Assembly (NCBI RefSeq): GCF_019703515.2
Contig: NC_059374.1
Span: forward strand, 13,862,245-13,926,244
DNA length: 64,000 bases
DNA from: Myxocyprinus asiaticus
Taxonomy: Eukaryota; Chordata; Actinopteri; Cypriniformes; Catostomidae
Reading direction: 5' to 3'
The notes beneath the pieces were generated by a model. It was not told where the DNA came from, made no database searches, and was given only the letters and a program-made list of their open reading frames with translations. The position numbers and the translations under genes are program-made. Positions 1 through 9,796 of the stretch are shown here, piece by piece; within the stretch, counting starts at the first letter, position 1; every line of letters starts with the position of its first letter.

Positions 1-515
1 AGAAGGTAAGTAGAATGGAGTCCCTGTGTAGAAGAATTTGCCAAAATCCAGCAGTAGCCTCCAGCTTTGTAAACACTGTTGTGCCTGCCAGTTAGCCAGC
101 GTTTAATTTACTGGTAGGAGAACGTATCTCTCTCTGCAGACACTCTCGTTCAGCCATTTCAGATCAACACAAATGCGGATTTTGATATTTGGTTTATGTA
201 GTACAACAATACCCGAGCACCACTATTTCTTTCTCTATAGGCACAATTACTCCTAAGTCCTCCATTCGTTTGAGCTCCTCTTTTACCTTTTTTATCATGG
301 GAAAGGGCACGCGACGGGGCACAGGCAGAGAGAGAGAGAAAAAATAGCTGACTCTTTTAGCTTGATTTTGTACTCTCCCTCCAGTATATCCAGCCCTATG
401 AAAATTTTTGGATATAGATCTTTATAGCATGACTCTGTTGTGTCTAATGTATCAGCTGGGTTGAGTAGACACAGCTCTCTTATGGCTGACAGTGGGGCAA
501 CTACCCTGTTACAAA
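1..515 (-). pseudogene. Ty3/gypsy pol fragment: protease-RT linker and start of reverse transcriptase
   Basis: Read on the minus strand, this stretch gives decayed peptides that follow the order of a Ty3/gypsy polyprotein. A linker ends in a motif like PRRVPFPMIKKVKEELKRME, followed by a LGVIVPIEK-like stretch, and near the left edge the reverse transcriptase start appears (LAGTTVFTKLEA then GFWQI, the region around RT motif A). Stops and frame changes interrupt it, so it cannot encode a working enzyme. The element continues off the left edge, so the palm domain with the catalytic YxDD box, RNase H and integrase are not visible. It is collinear with the protease and gag remnants at 800-1840, but a CCAGC-rich repeat separates them. 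Closest family by eye is the K02A2.6-like group of fish gypsy elements; that subgroup name is recall, while the gypsy assignment rests on the motifs. Confidence 0.8.
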
Positions 516-770
516 GACTATCTTAACCAGCATTCAATTCCTATGGTTTATGATGGATTATTCTGGTTCGGAGCCACACTTTTCACTAGCAAAACCTAGC
601 TGATGAAGCTAGTTGACCAGCATGGTCTTTCTTATGAAGCTTTTTAAGATAGTTTATAAACAGGATGGGGTCACCAGCACACCAGCACACCAGCATCCCT
701 TGCTGGGGGACCAGCACCCAAAACACAACATAAACTGGTGACCAGCAATGCTGGTCATTTTAGCGGGGTA
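516..770. repeat. CCAGC-rich palindromic repeat inserted in the gypsy element
   Basis: The segment begins with TTAACCAGCATTCAATTCC and contains several ACCAGCA boxes near 665-760, some facing each other (GACCAGCAATGCTGGTC is a perfect short palindrome). It interrupts the gypsy pol sequence between the protease and RT remnants. A related CCAGC/GCTGG ladder occurs at 44929-45577. No target duplication is clear. Confidence 0.5.
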
Positions 771-799
771 ATCCCGGTATTACAAACACAGGGTGTTTT

Positions 800-1080
800 A
801 CTGTTGTGATGTAATGTGCTCCCAAATTGCCCACTCACTTTTATTGGTGTGTTGCTTTGTCCTCACAGCTTCTTTGTTGCACTGCTGAGGACACCGTGTC
901 TGCTCTCTGAGTACATGTTTACTGGAATGGCTGTTACTGCAGTTCATGTGTCCAGCTTGAAAATCATCTGTTTGCCGTTCACTGCAATAGACTTTAGTAA
1001 CACCTCACCTGGATTTTCTGACTTTAAGGCTCTCCAAAGCACAGTTTCAATGCAAACTGCCTTGTCATATTGATATATTT
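800..1080 (-). pseudogene. Ty3/gypsy aspartic protease remnant
   Basis: Minus-strand translation gives VNGKQMIFKLDT, one stop codon, then TAVTAIPVNMY. This matches the active-site neighbourhood of retroelement aspartic proteases (normally LDTGA followed by a hydrophobic run). The codon expected to give the catalytic-loop glycine is TGA, which is enough to break the enzyme. It lies between the gag zinc knuckle (1114-1155) and the RT start (1-515), in the order expected for gag-protease-RT. I see no frame joining the three parts intact. Homology is inferred from motif and order only. Confidence 0.7.
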
Positions 1081-1084
1081 CATC

Positions 1085-1840
1085 ATTTCATTTTTATTTA
1101 CTTTTTTTTTTTGACAGACTGCTACAAAATGTCCTCTCTTTTGACACTTTATGCACTCAGTATCCCATGCTGGGCAACTGTTTAGTGAGCGTGCTTGTCA
1201 CTTTCCACATCGGCCACTTCCCTTGTTTCCATCATTTTGTGACACTCTGTCAGTTCTCCTCTGCAGACCTTTTGACTGTGGTCCTTTTGGTTTGGTTTTA
1301 TATTTCATCACGGCCATATTTGCCTTTTTTATTTCCCCACAAGCTTTTCTTAGTATGAGCTGCTGCTTTTTTATTTCTTCATTCTGTCTTATTTTTGTGA
1401 TGGCTTTGCTGAGAGTGAGCTCTGGATCTAATTGTGGTCTTTCTGACAGTGCATGATCTCATATTCCAACCACCAATCTGTCTCTTATCATCTCCTCTTG
1501 GAGAACTCCATACTGACAATACTCTGCCAGTTTATGAACAACAGTAATGAATGCTTCTGCTGTTTCACCTGGCTCTTGATATGTTTTGTTAAATTTCACC
1601 CTCACTTTGTCATATTTTTTCTGGCTTCATCTGACAGGGCTAACGTGTTCAGTATATCGCCAGTCTTATCGCCCATTGTGTAAATAAGGGAGTTAACTTG
1701 ATATTCCTAGCTTCTCTCGATGTGACCCACGGCCATGAGGAATCTCTTGAATCTGCGAATCCAGTTTGGCCAACTAGTAAAATTGCTGAAGTCAAAGTTT
1801 TCAGCATATCATCCTATTGTTACAGAAATATTTGTAAATA
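1085..1840 (-). pseudogene. Ty3/gypsy gag remnant with CCHC zinc knuckle
   Basis: The minus strand encodes a decayed gag protein. It opens near 1830 with a motif like FTSWPNWIRRFKRFLMA, followed by QVNSLIYTMGD, then GETAEAFITVVHKLAEYC and MIRDRLVVGI. These are the standard sequence blocks of Ty3/gypsy capsid proteins, in order. A zinc knuckle follows at 1114-1155 as CIKCQKRGHFVAVC, a correct C-x2-C-x4-H-x4-C spacing; a second upstream cysteine cluster (GRCGK, then SCPAWD) is broken by a stop. At least three in-frame stops interrupt the protein. In life the protein would form the particle shell and bind element RNA. The 5' LTR and untranslated leader are not recognisable above about 1900. Confidence 0.85.
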
Positions 1841-2005
1841 TTTTGAAGTTTTGTTTGCTGAAATTTCTTGACTTGACCAGTTTTAAATGCACTCCAAAGC
1901 ACATCTTTTGTTACTGTCACTTTTTGTAAATATACTGCACTTGGGTTGCCATTTTTCACTCCTGAGCTTACACGTTACAAGAGGTCAGGTTTTTGTTTGG
2001 AGTGC

Positions 2006-2560
2006 ACAGACTGATCTCACTGAATTTGAATTCTGTGCTTACCGAAATTTCAAACCACTGCCCCCAGTGACCAGAGCTGGAACAGCTGGTGAATGAAGGA
2101 GCACATATAAGCTCCTGTTTTTGGGTGAAATGTCCACAAACATTTGTTCATGCTTAAAACAAGTTGTTTTTAGTTGTTAATGATGTAATGCAGTGAAAAG
2201 GAATGCTTATGTTATTAACCTGACATCAAAACCCCAACCCTAAACCTAACTGTCAGTGGAGTAAGCATGTAATTTTAGAGGAAAAATGCAACTTATGAAT
2301 TGGGCTCATCATTGATTATGTGAATGTGATTACTTTCTGATTCCCACAGGATCAGAACCTATATCTCAGAGATTGCGCACACAATATGCTATCAGTAGCA
2401 CCACAGAAAAGGTAAACACATTTGAATTGATGTAAAACTTTTGATGGGAGATGGACCTTGTCAGTAATTCAGCAGAATGCGGTTGATTTCAGGGTACTGG
2501 AACATTCGGTAGCAACATATCAATTTTCTGTGAGATCATGTTGGAGTGCAAGGAATTCTG
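2006..2560 (+). repeat. Interspersed repeat family A, copy 1
   Basis: This copy shares ordered blocks with 17898-18490, 23313-23936 (inverted) and 55602-56140. The blocks are CAGACTGATCTCA, CTGCCCCCAGTG, GTGAAATGTCCACA, CCCTAAACCTAACTGTCAG, GAGATTGCGCAC and GGTACTGGAACATTCGG. The opposite strand around 2345-2420 looks tRNA-like, with a split promoter-like GCTACTGATAGC then GATATAGGTTCTGATCC. No open frame of interest. Family name unknown to me; boundaries are from pairwise comparison. Confidence 0.75.
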
Positions 2561-2599
2561 GTTTGAATCCCTCATAATGCTAAGTTAAAAGAAAAAAAA

Positions 2600-3355
2600 A
2601 CATTTGACAAAACTGAAACATTAAAAAAAAAAAAAAAAATCCCAGCTTGCCACTTTAATAATGAAATTAAAACTACCGAACAATAATTCCTCTAAACATC
2701 TCTGTTTCAAGTTACATTTCCCCGTTTCATTCAAACCACAGACAGCCTGCACTTGTTTGCATGTAAAAGCACTTAAATAGCCAATAATCAATGAGAGAAA
2801 AATGTTAAAAAACAAAATTAGCTAAATCTTTTATTGTACTAATTTTCCATTAGGCGGGCAGATGGCTCACCTGTATCCACCCCCCTGCAGTGGAGGCCTC
2901 TTATCTTATTCCTCATGGAGCATTGGAGTCAATGGGGCAGTATCAGGCAGAGTTGATGAGGGTTACTGGGGTGTAATGGGCGCTTTCTTCTTCACTGGGG
3001 CTCAGGATGAGTGCCGCAGGCCATCAGAGAGGGGCGAACAGACTGGCACTTGTCACAGTCCCTGATTAAAAATCACTCTTGGAGCAAGCGCCACAAGCCA
3101 GGTTCCCCGCAGACCTGAGGGAGATGCAAAGTCATCTATTTCAATCCTCTCTCGCTGCGTTAAAGCCTGTGAGCATTTTTGCTCTTAAGCTCCTGACTGT
3201 ATCTTTCCACAGCAGGTGTCTACAGAGGTCAAATGGAGAGGGTCATGTGATCACTTTCATTCTGTGGCAAGTGTAGCTGGGTTGTGTTTGAACTTTCAAT
3301 GGGAAAGTTGTTAAAGTGCTTGCCCATTATGATCATTTTTACATATCTTTATGTG
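2600..3355. other. Non-repetitive, locally GC-richer stretch; no gene seen
   Basis: After two A-runs (2587-2639) the sequence from about 2850 to 3290 is clearly less AT-rich than its surroundings, with no simple repeat and no similarity to other parts of the window. Short open frames exist on the plus strand but show no recognisable domain and no convincing splice pair. It could be a conserved non-coding element; see findings. Confidence 0.4.
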
Positions 3356-3359
3356 TGAT

Positions 3360-3505
3360 TAAAGGAATAGTTAACCCCAAAATAAAAATTCTGTCATCAT
3401 TTATCCACCCTCATGTATTCCAAACCTAAATTTGTTTTTTCTTTCCTGTGACCACAATAAAAAAAAAAAAACAATCTTTATGCCAGTTTTTATATCATCA
3501 ACAAA
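3360..3505 (+). mobile_element. Left arm of a TTAA-flanked foldback MITE (GTTCACCC family)
   Basis: TTAA is followed by AGGAATAGTTAACCCCAAAA, then TCTGTCATCATTTATCCACC and CTCATGTATTCCAAACC. This is the same end as the complete element at 32171-32749. The right arm is absent, so this copy is truncated or decayed. Confidence 0.7.
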
Positions 3506-4985
3506 ATTACTTATGAAAGGAATTGTTCATTTTTTTTTTTTTTTTTTTTGGTCAGTGATAAAGATGAGAAGAAACGTCACATCATAACGATAATCAGACT
3601 TGATTTAATTCAAGGTGCACTCAGACATTTTTTTTCTCAATAAAAATGTTATACTCCTAAAGAAAGAAATTGTAATTTGAAACATATCTATTAAATCATG
3701 ATAATTCAAATAAGATGAATATTCCAGTCATCTCCTTTTAAAAGCTGTTTTATTACATGGAGAGGGTTGCCTCATGGGGGCTGCCATGTTAGGATCACAT
3801 GACCTGCCGAATACTACTCGCTTAATCTCAGTAACCGCCTTGTTATTGGATTCATTCACTTATGGATTAAATTAATCGTGGCTGACTGTGAACAGTGAAG
3901 TCTAAGATGACATAAACACAAAAATTACTGAGCGCACCTTTAAAACATACTGTTGATGAAAATAGGATTAAAAAAATAGTACTATAACACTATTTATTTT
4001 ACTTTAAAAAATAATAAATAAAAAAAAATCTAGAAACTATTACTTCAAATAATCCAGTCATATGTTGGGGAGTTCCTCGCATGAGCTGCAGGAGCTGAAC
4101 ACCTGTTCAATGAACTTTCCTAAAGGGTTAATTATCTCAAACACATTCTATTTATGTGAGAATAATCAGCTATATATCCACAACATAAATGTAATATTAC
4201 AACTTACATTGCACAGACAATGAAGCGAATGAACTAGTGAACTTGAACAAATGTATACGCTAGTCAGAAAGTGTAACTTGCATTGTGAATGTGCTGTTTC
4301 CTTCAAAAACACACTACACGTAACGCAATATCCTAAACTGTCTAAATGTGGGAAGCCACAATGGAATAACTTCTTTAAAGTAGCTAATACTTTAGTATAT
4401 TCATCACATGCTATTATTTCAGGATTTAAGATTTTCAATACAGTTTTCTCATGTTGTTTAATGTTGATTCATGTTTAAATAATTGTAAAAAGTTTAAACA
4501 TTTTATAAATATTTGCATATTTGGTTAAAGTTTGGTCTATTACAATTTTAGAAGACAATTTAAAGGACGTTTTTGTCTAAAGAATTTATAACTAAAATAA
4601 AAAGCTGTGTGAAAATGAACATTGCTTCACATAGCTTTTTATCCATACAGCATAGTGACCATGTATGGCAAGCTCCAAAAAAGTAGTTCATACGACTCGT
4701 GCTTTATTTTCCAAAACTTCTGAAGCCGATAGCTTTGTTTGAGAAAGAGCACATCACAAGTCCCCGATAATTTTCCCCTCTAGTGAGTTGAACTCAAGAA
4801 CCAGATTGGTCTAATTTGTGGATGAATAGTTAAATCGACTGAATAAACCGGTTCATAAAAGAACCATCTCAAAAAAACGATTCGGAATTTCACTGCTTTT
4901 ATGCACTCAAATTTACTCTTGTGTTCTGAACCGTTCGGAATGATGGTGGAAAAGCGGCATTTGAATTTATAGTATTTTGGCAGAT
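3506..4985. other. AT-rich non-coding stretch
   Basis: Homopolymer T and A runs (3531-3550, 4009-4028) and generally AT-rich sequence. Open frames of up to about 90 codons near 4166-4478 overlap on opposite strands and show no recognisable motif. I see no exon, repeat pair or RNA gene. Confidence 0.5.
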
Positions 4986-4995
4986 CTAGTTGCAA

Positions 4996-5031
4996 TTATA
5001 TATATCTATATATATCTATATCTATATCTAT

Positions 5032-5089
<58 letters not shown>
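4996..5089. repeat. Compound microsatellite (TATATC)n-(TA)n-(T)n
   Basis: Alternating TATATC and TA units run into a pure TA tract and then about 14 thymines ending at 5089. Any open frame through it is an artefact of the repeat. Confidence 0.95.
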
Positions 5090-5730
5090 ACGAATTACAT
5101 ATCATACTGTTAATAAAAGCCTCTATTGGTATATGTCCCACCCAAGATTCCTAAACCTCTGCTGAGGTCCGTTTGTGGACATGTTGTAGACATGTGTCTC
5201 CACACCTTCAGCTTTCATCCATCAGATCTTCTCCACTCAGCGTGTAATGTGAAGTGGACAATGATAAATACATGAGGCAGTCAAGGACAGGCAGAGGTGG
5301 GCCATTAAAAGAGAAAAAGGCCCAGAGGAACAAGGTCACTGAGGCTCCAGGACATGTTGTCTCCCTTGCAATGAGGAAGAAACACCAGTGACACTATCCA
5401 GAGTCAGAGGAGATGTTTTTATGTGCATTCTAAATGTTTTAATCAATATTTAATTTGCCACTCAAAAGAAGAGTTATTTTTCTGCACATTTTATTTGGGT
5501 TCAAAACAAGAATTGATTTTTTAAAAAGGTTTGCACCTCCAGGCTGTTTATTTCAACAAGGTAAGTCTCAACTTGGTTGCAAAAGTAAAGGAAATAATGC
5601 TTGAGGTTTCTCAGGGGCGCCATGCACCTGTTTCATTTGAGGGGGCACCAGTGGCAGTCCTAACTCGCTTGATGCTCTTGGCAAGATAAGACAAGACCAA
5701 AAAAAATTTTTTTTTTAATAATAATAATAA
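5090..5730. other. Unique sequence, partly purine-rich; no gene seen
   Basis: From about 5160 to 5410 the sequence is non-repetitive and less AT-rich, with nothing recognisable in translation. Around 5700-5730 a poly-A/T tract and (AAT)n lead into the tRNA-like sequence. Confidence 0.4.
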
Positions 5731-5805
5731 TGGCAATTTAGTCTAGTGGTAAAGTTTTTATTTTGCGAGGTTGGAGACCCAGGTTCGAATCCTGACATTA
5801 TATGC
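5731..5805 (+). repeat. tRNA-derived sequence (tRNA pseudogene or SINE head)
   Basis: A box-A-like TAGTCTAGTGGTAAAG (5739-5754) is followed about 27 bases later by a good box B, GGTTCGAATCC (5782-5792). This is the spacing of an internal RNA polymerase III promoter. The T-arm pairs CAGG with CCTG around the TTCGAAT loop. The anticodon arm and acceptor stem do not pair well, so a functional tRNA is unlikely. The preceding (AAT)n tract fits a retroposed copy or a SINE junction. Confidence 0.5.
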
Positions 5806-6091
5806 ATTATTTATTTAAAGCTAAAGTGTGTGTAAATTCTGAGTCACCAAGCAGAATTGCAAAAATAAACTTTTTTCAAACAGCTTTTCTGAATATTCCC
5901 TCCATCTGCCATTAATCGAACAAACAGATAGTCTTGCCCCAAACTTGTGCCATTAGTTGTGTCTGGCTTGTCGGGACGCCCAGAGCAATCTTCTGTTAGC
6001 GCCACAGATTCCCTTTTCAGGGAAATCAGCCTATAAATGTTTTACTTATAGTTGACTCTGAATATTAAACTGGCATAGGAGAAAGTATTTT

Positions 6092-6965
6092 TGGTCACAG
6101 TGGAGAGACAGGACCCAAGAGCATAGGGAATCAGTTCAATAGGATTATTAATTTTAAAAAAAGTTCATTTTCAAACATAAAGCAAGCCTAGGCGAGATTC
6201 TCGGGCAGAGACAAAGGAATCCTCCTCCACGGGAACAGGGCTTAAGTGCAGACGAAGGCGGCGGCAAATGTGAGGGTAACCACACCTCAACAGGCTGGTA
6301 ACCAGCTGACACATGAGCAAGCTCCAACTACAAGAGAGCACAGTTAACACTGACAGCAAACAACACATTGACTATCAGTGTGACAATAACAAACAATAAT
6401 CCGACCTCGGACATGACACATGAGGGGATTTAAATAAGCGGGGAACAAACAAGAGGCAGGTGCTGCTTACAGCTGAAGGTTGTAATGATCAGCATTCCCA
6501 TGGAAACAATCAGGGTTCCCATGGAAATGCTGATTCAGCATGCCAGCGGCACCTGAATCACATAAGGGAAAAACGTAAACATGCTTTGATGAAAACAGAC
6601 TGGGAACAATGATGCCACGGCCCTCGTCAGACAAAAACTCAACCTGGCAAAGTGACAGGGCCGTGACATCACCGGAGAACGCAAAGTGCCCACACAAAGC
6701 ATTTACACAAAACACAAGACAGACGGGGATGATGATGTCATGGTCCTTGTCAGACAAAACCCAGCCTGACCGGTTGACAGGACCATGACATCACCAGAGA
6801 GCGCACGGCGGTAACGTGCACGGCGGTCCCAAACAACCAGACCCGTGCACTCACACAAAGGGGGTACACAAAACACTGAGGCGGACCGATACTGCCATGG
6901 TCCCATCAGGCAGAAACCTAACCTGACAAGGTGACCGGACAATTTTAACACTGAAAAATTTACAC
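6092..6965 (-). mobile_element. Probable solo LTR with tandem hairpin repeats in its U3
   Basis: Read on the minus strand the segment has LTR layout. It starts with repeated hairpin units (6575-6965), then a TATA-like TTATTTAAATCCCC near 6430, a pyrimidine-rich central part, and an AT-rich AATTAATAATCC region before an end in CTCTCCACTGTGACCA at 6092. Each 5' unit is a near-perfect inverted repeat: for example TGATGTCATGGTCCTGTC pairs with GACAAGGACCATGACATCA in the unit at about 6732-6795, and a C-for-T variant repeats at about 6608-6675. No internal retroelement coding sequence adjoins it, so it is probably a solo LTR. Target duplication not seen; the LTR call is by architecture. Confidence 0.5.
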
Positions 6966-7074
6966 ACATCAGATTTGATTACCAAGCAAAATTGCTCCTG
7001 AACTTGACAGCCAGTGATCACCATGCTTTTACGGTGTATAGAAAAGAGCAGTTTTGACATTTGATAAAAAAAAA

Positions 7075-7155
7075 AAAAAACTTTTGTGTTCCACAAGAAA
7101 AAGGTCATATGAGTTTCCAGTGACATGAGGGTGGGCAGATGATGCAGAATGATGC
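7075..7155 (-). mobile_element. GTTCACCC-family MITE fragment, inverted
   Basis: CTTTTGTGTTCCACAAGAAA, then GTCATATGAG, and GACATGAGGGTGGGCAGATG match, in reverse, the arm sequence of the TTAA foldback family (compare 63240-63320). The end with TTAA is not preserved. Confidence 0.55.
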
Positions 7156-7159
7156 TTCA

Positions 7160-8005
7160 GTTTAAATGGGAGATTTCTGACAGAGTTTTAGACAAACATG
7201 TTTTTACCTACAATATTTGTGCAACTTAATTATTCACAATTAAAAAGATCTACTTGGCTCAAAAATCTGATGTTGCACATTGAATTGGCATGGGAGCTTC
7301 TGTATGTCATAATTAAGAGGTGGATCTTAAGGCCATATATTTATTTGAGAAAAAATGAGTTTGGATGGAGTAATGCTGAACCACATGAAATAACACCTCC
7401 GGCTCTTGGTTTAAACTCCTCTAGCCGTTCATCACTTACTAAAACATCTCTGGGTAAGAATCATTACACCAGCAGGGGTTGGAGCTCCAGTGTGATTTTG
7501 GGAGATGCCCTCTTCATATGCTACCACTATATCTGGCTGCATTTTTGGAGATCAGAAATTCCCTTACAAAAATATGATGTTCCGGCAAAGCCCTCCGGCA
7601 AAAATTGCCACAAATAAACAGCTTTTGCAATAGTTTCTAATGGTCATCTGTAACAGTTTATCATAATTGTCAAGATACACAACATGGCCAAAATTATGTT
7701 GACATCCCTTCCTACCGAACAGGTTTTGCAAAATCTTAATGTTACATCTGACAAAAACATTCTAGAGCAAGGGTTTACAACCTGCGGGGTGTTATTATTA
7801 TTTTTATTATTTACAGTGTTGGGGATTTTAAATCATCCCAGTGATTCAGTTGATGAGTCTTTTGAATCCATTTACCAAAGGAATTTGTTCACTGATTTGT
7901 TTAGTCCCTTTTTTTTTGCTGATTACATGCCAGTTCATGCCAGTAGGTGGCAACACATGTATTATGTATTTTGAGAGAGTCACTGAATCATTGATTTACC
8001 TGATT
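7160..8005. other. Unclassified sequence with a Tc1-like end remnant near 7676
   Basis: A plus-strand open frame of 139 codons (7198-7617) shows no domain, signal peptide or coding-like composition, and I do not call it a gene. At 7676-7708 ACACAACATGGCCAAAATTA resembles the terminal repeat of one teleost Tc1-like family from memory; the match is short and the partner end is missing. Confidence 0.3.
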
Positions 8006-8007
8006 TG

Positions 8008-8440
8008 AGATTGTTCACAGTGAAATGTCCAGTGGGGGGTGCCAAAAGCGAGTGAAATGATATAATCAGACGAGGCGTTTAAGGTAAATACTAGATAGTA
8101 AAATGCACCTCCCTAACCGATAGTGTCTTAAAAGATAAATGAGAAGTGAACAAACAGACATCCCTACCCTTAACCTACGCCTAAACCTAGTCAATAGTGT
8201 TTTAAAAGCAAATTCAACATGAAAAGAACATTTGCTAAGGCGACCACATCATATCGTGTCGCTTCTATGGCACTTTCGCTTCATTTTCACTTTCAATTCG
8301 AGGATCCTTGGCTGGGCTTGAGGTTGGATCTCCGAGTCCAAAAAAAAATACTCTACCAGGTGAGCTACTGCAGAAGTTAATCACATTGGAATAAGTGTGT
8401 AAATGTAGGGGGGTCTATAAATTATTTAGATTTTGAGGTG
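8008..8440 (+). repeat. Interspersed repeat family B, copy 1
   Basis: Shares ordered blocks with 13254-14066 and 61617-62014: GTGAAATGTCCAGTGGGGGG, GCCAAAAGCGAGTGAAATGA, CCTAAACCTAGTCAATAGTG, TCGTGTCGCTTCTATGGCAC. The reverse strand of 8320-8385 is tRNA-like (GTAGCTCACCTGGTAGAGT, then a degenerate box B). Its first 200-odd bases, present in copy 2, are missing. Confidence 0.75.
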
Positions 8441-9530
8441 AAACATGACTTAGACGTGATTCACCCAAGTAAAAAAAAAAAAAAAAAACATGCCTTGAAT
8501 TAATTTAATGTATGCAGAGGGTCTGTATGTGTAATGCAGGGAATATGTACACATTGCATCATTCACTTGGTTTTAGGTTATGGTATAATCGCACACATAT
8601 ACTCAGCATACTAGAGAACACGAATAGTATGAAGCGCAGGGGAAAAGTTTTCTCCCTTGTAGCGCTCCCTTCTTCCCTCAGCCTAGAACTGTGACAAGCT
8701 GTGATGAATTACCTCATTATTCGAGCTCACTTGTTCATTTCTCCGCTTTTGTAATTTCCCGGATTGATCCCCACACGCCGGTGCCTACAGTACTACCAAA
8801 GCATGCACACAATACCACTGTCTACTGACTTTACATGCGGTGGCACAGAGCGCGGATCTAAGCGAGCAGAGTATGCATCACTTACTCCGAAATGAGCACC
8901 GTAAAAGTGGCAGAGGGCAAATTGACTTCTACACTCTGTCAAAACTGGAGTAAGCGCTCATCATCGCTATCACAGTGAATAGAATTCACACCCTTGACAT
9001 GTTGGCATGCAATAATAGGGTTTAAGGTTACACAAAGCAGCTAGTGCTCCAGTATGCTAGTTAATTTACAAGTCTGGTTTGTTAGCTGCAGTATTGTGAG
9101 GTGGCACGCACTCTCATATCTTTTTCTTTCTTTTTATCCCAGCTGAATGTTTAAGTTCAAGGCAAAAGTGGCAGTTGTAATATGTTCCATCCCAGAGCTT
9201 TGCCAATGACCGTTGATCTCCATGTACAGGGTTCATTAACTCTCATGTGACAAATTGTTTTTCCTTCCTTTGCCTCACTATATTATCTAAGGGCTTTTTG
9301 GAATACTATTTAAAAGAGTCTTCCCAGATGTTCTGTGTCATATTCTAAGGAGGCTGTATATACAGTAGAAAGCACATTCATGATGCCTTATAATGCCCCT
9401 TATGAGCTGTTATTTTATTTATTTTTTTCATAAAATAACTGCAACCACAGTTATGATACATTAGTACTAACCTACAATATTATTGGTTATAGCATAAGTG
9501 CATGCATTAAAGGGATAGTGGTTACTCTAA
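8441..9530. other. Unique AT-rich sequence; no gene seen
   Basis: An A-run at 8472-8488 is followed by mixed sequence without recognisable repeat or coding motif. Short open frames carry no identifiable domain. Confidence 0.45.
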
Positions 9531-9534
9531 TTTA

Positions 9535-9790
9535 AGGGATTAAATAAATACTTCACCCCAAATTCCTTCAATAATTGATTTACACTCATATTGTTTTAAA
9601 CCTGTATGACTTTCTTTCTAATGCAATACACAAAAGGAGATGTTTTACTAAATATCCAAATATGTCTTTTCTATAAAATAGCCATGGATAGTGACTCACT
9701 TTAAAGCTTAAAAAGAACCCAAAAGTATCATAAAAGTAATTCATGCAGCTCATTCATCACATTCTAAATCTTCTGGAGGCATATGATGAA
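9535..9790 (+). mobile_element. Decayed GTTCACCC-family MITE arm
   Basis: ATACTTCACCCCAAATTCC, then TTTACACTCATATTGTTTTA and AACCTGTATGACTTTCTTTC follow the order of the TTAA foldback family arm with many substitutions. A similar continuation (AAAAGTATCATAAAAGTAAT, CTTCTGGAGGC) recurs at 26160-26255. Confidence 0.55.
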
Positions 9791-9796
9791 ATATCT

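Noticed and set aside
2210..2270. CCCTAAACCTAAC motifs as interstitial telomere repeats
   Set aside because: They occur once per copy of repeat families A and B in a fixed context, not as (TTAGGG)n arrays.
5731..5805. Functional tRNA gene
   Set aside because: Box A and box B are good, but the acceptor and anticodon stems do not pair, so it is listed only as tRNA-derived sequence.
7198..7617. 139-codon plus-strand open frame
   Set aside because: No recognisable domain, no splice signals, composition like surrounding AT-rich DNA. Not called as a gene, but a protein search would settle it.
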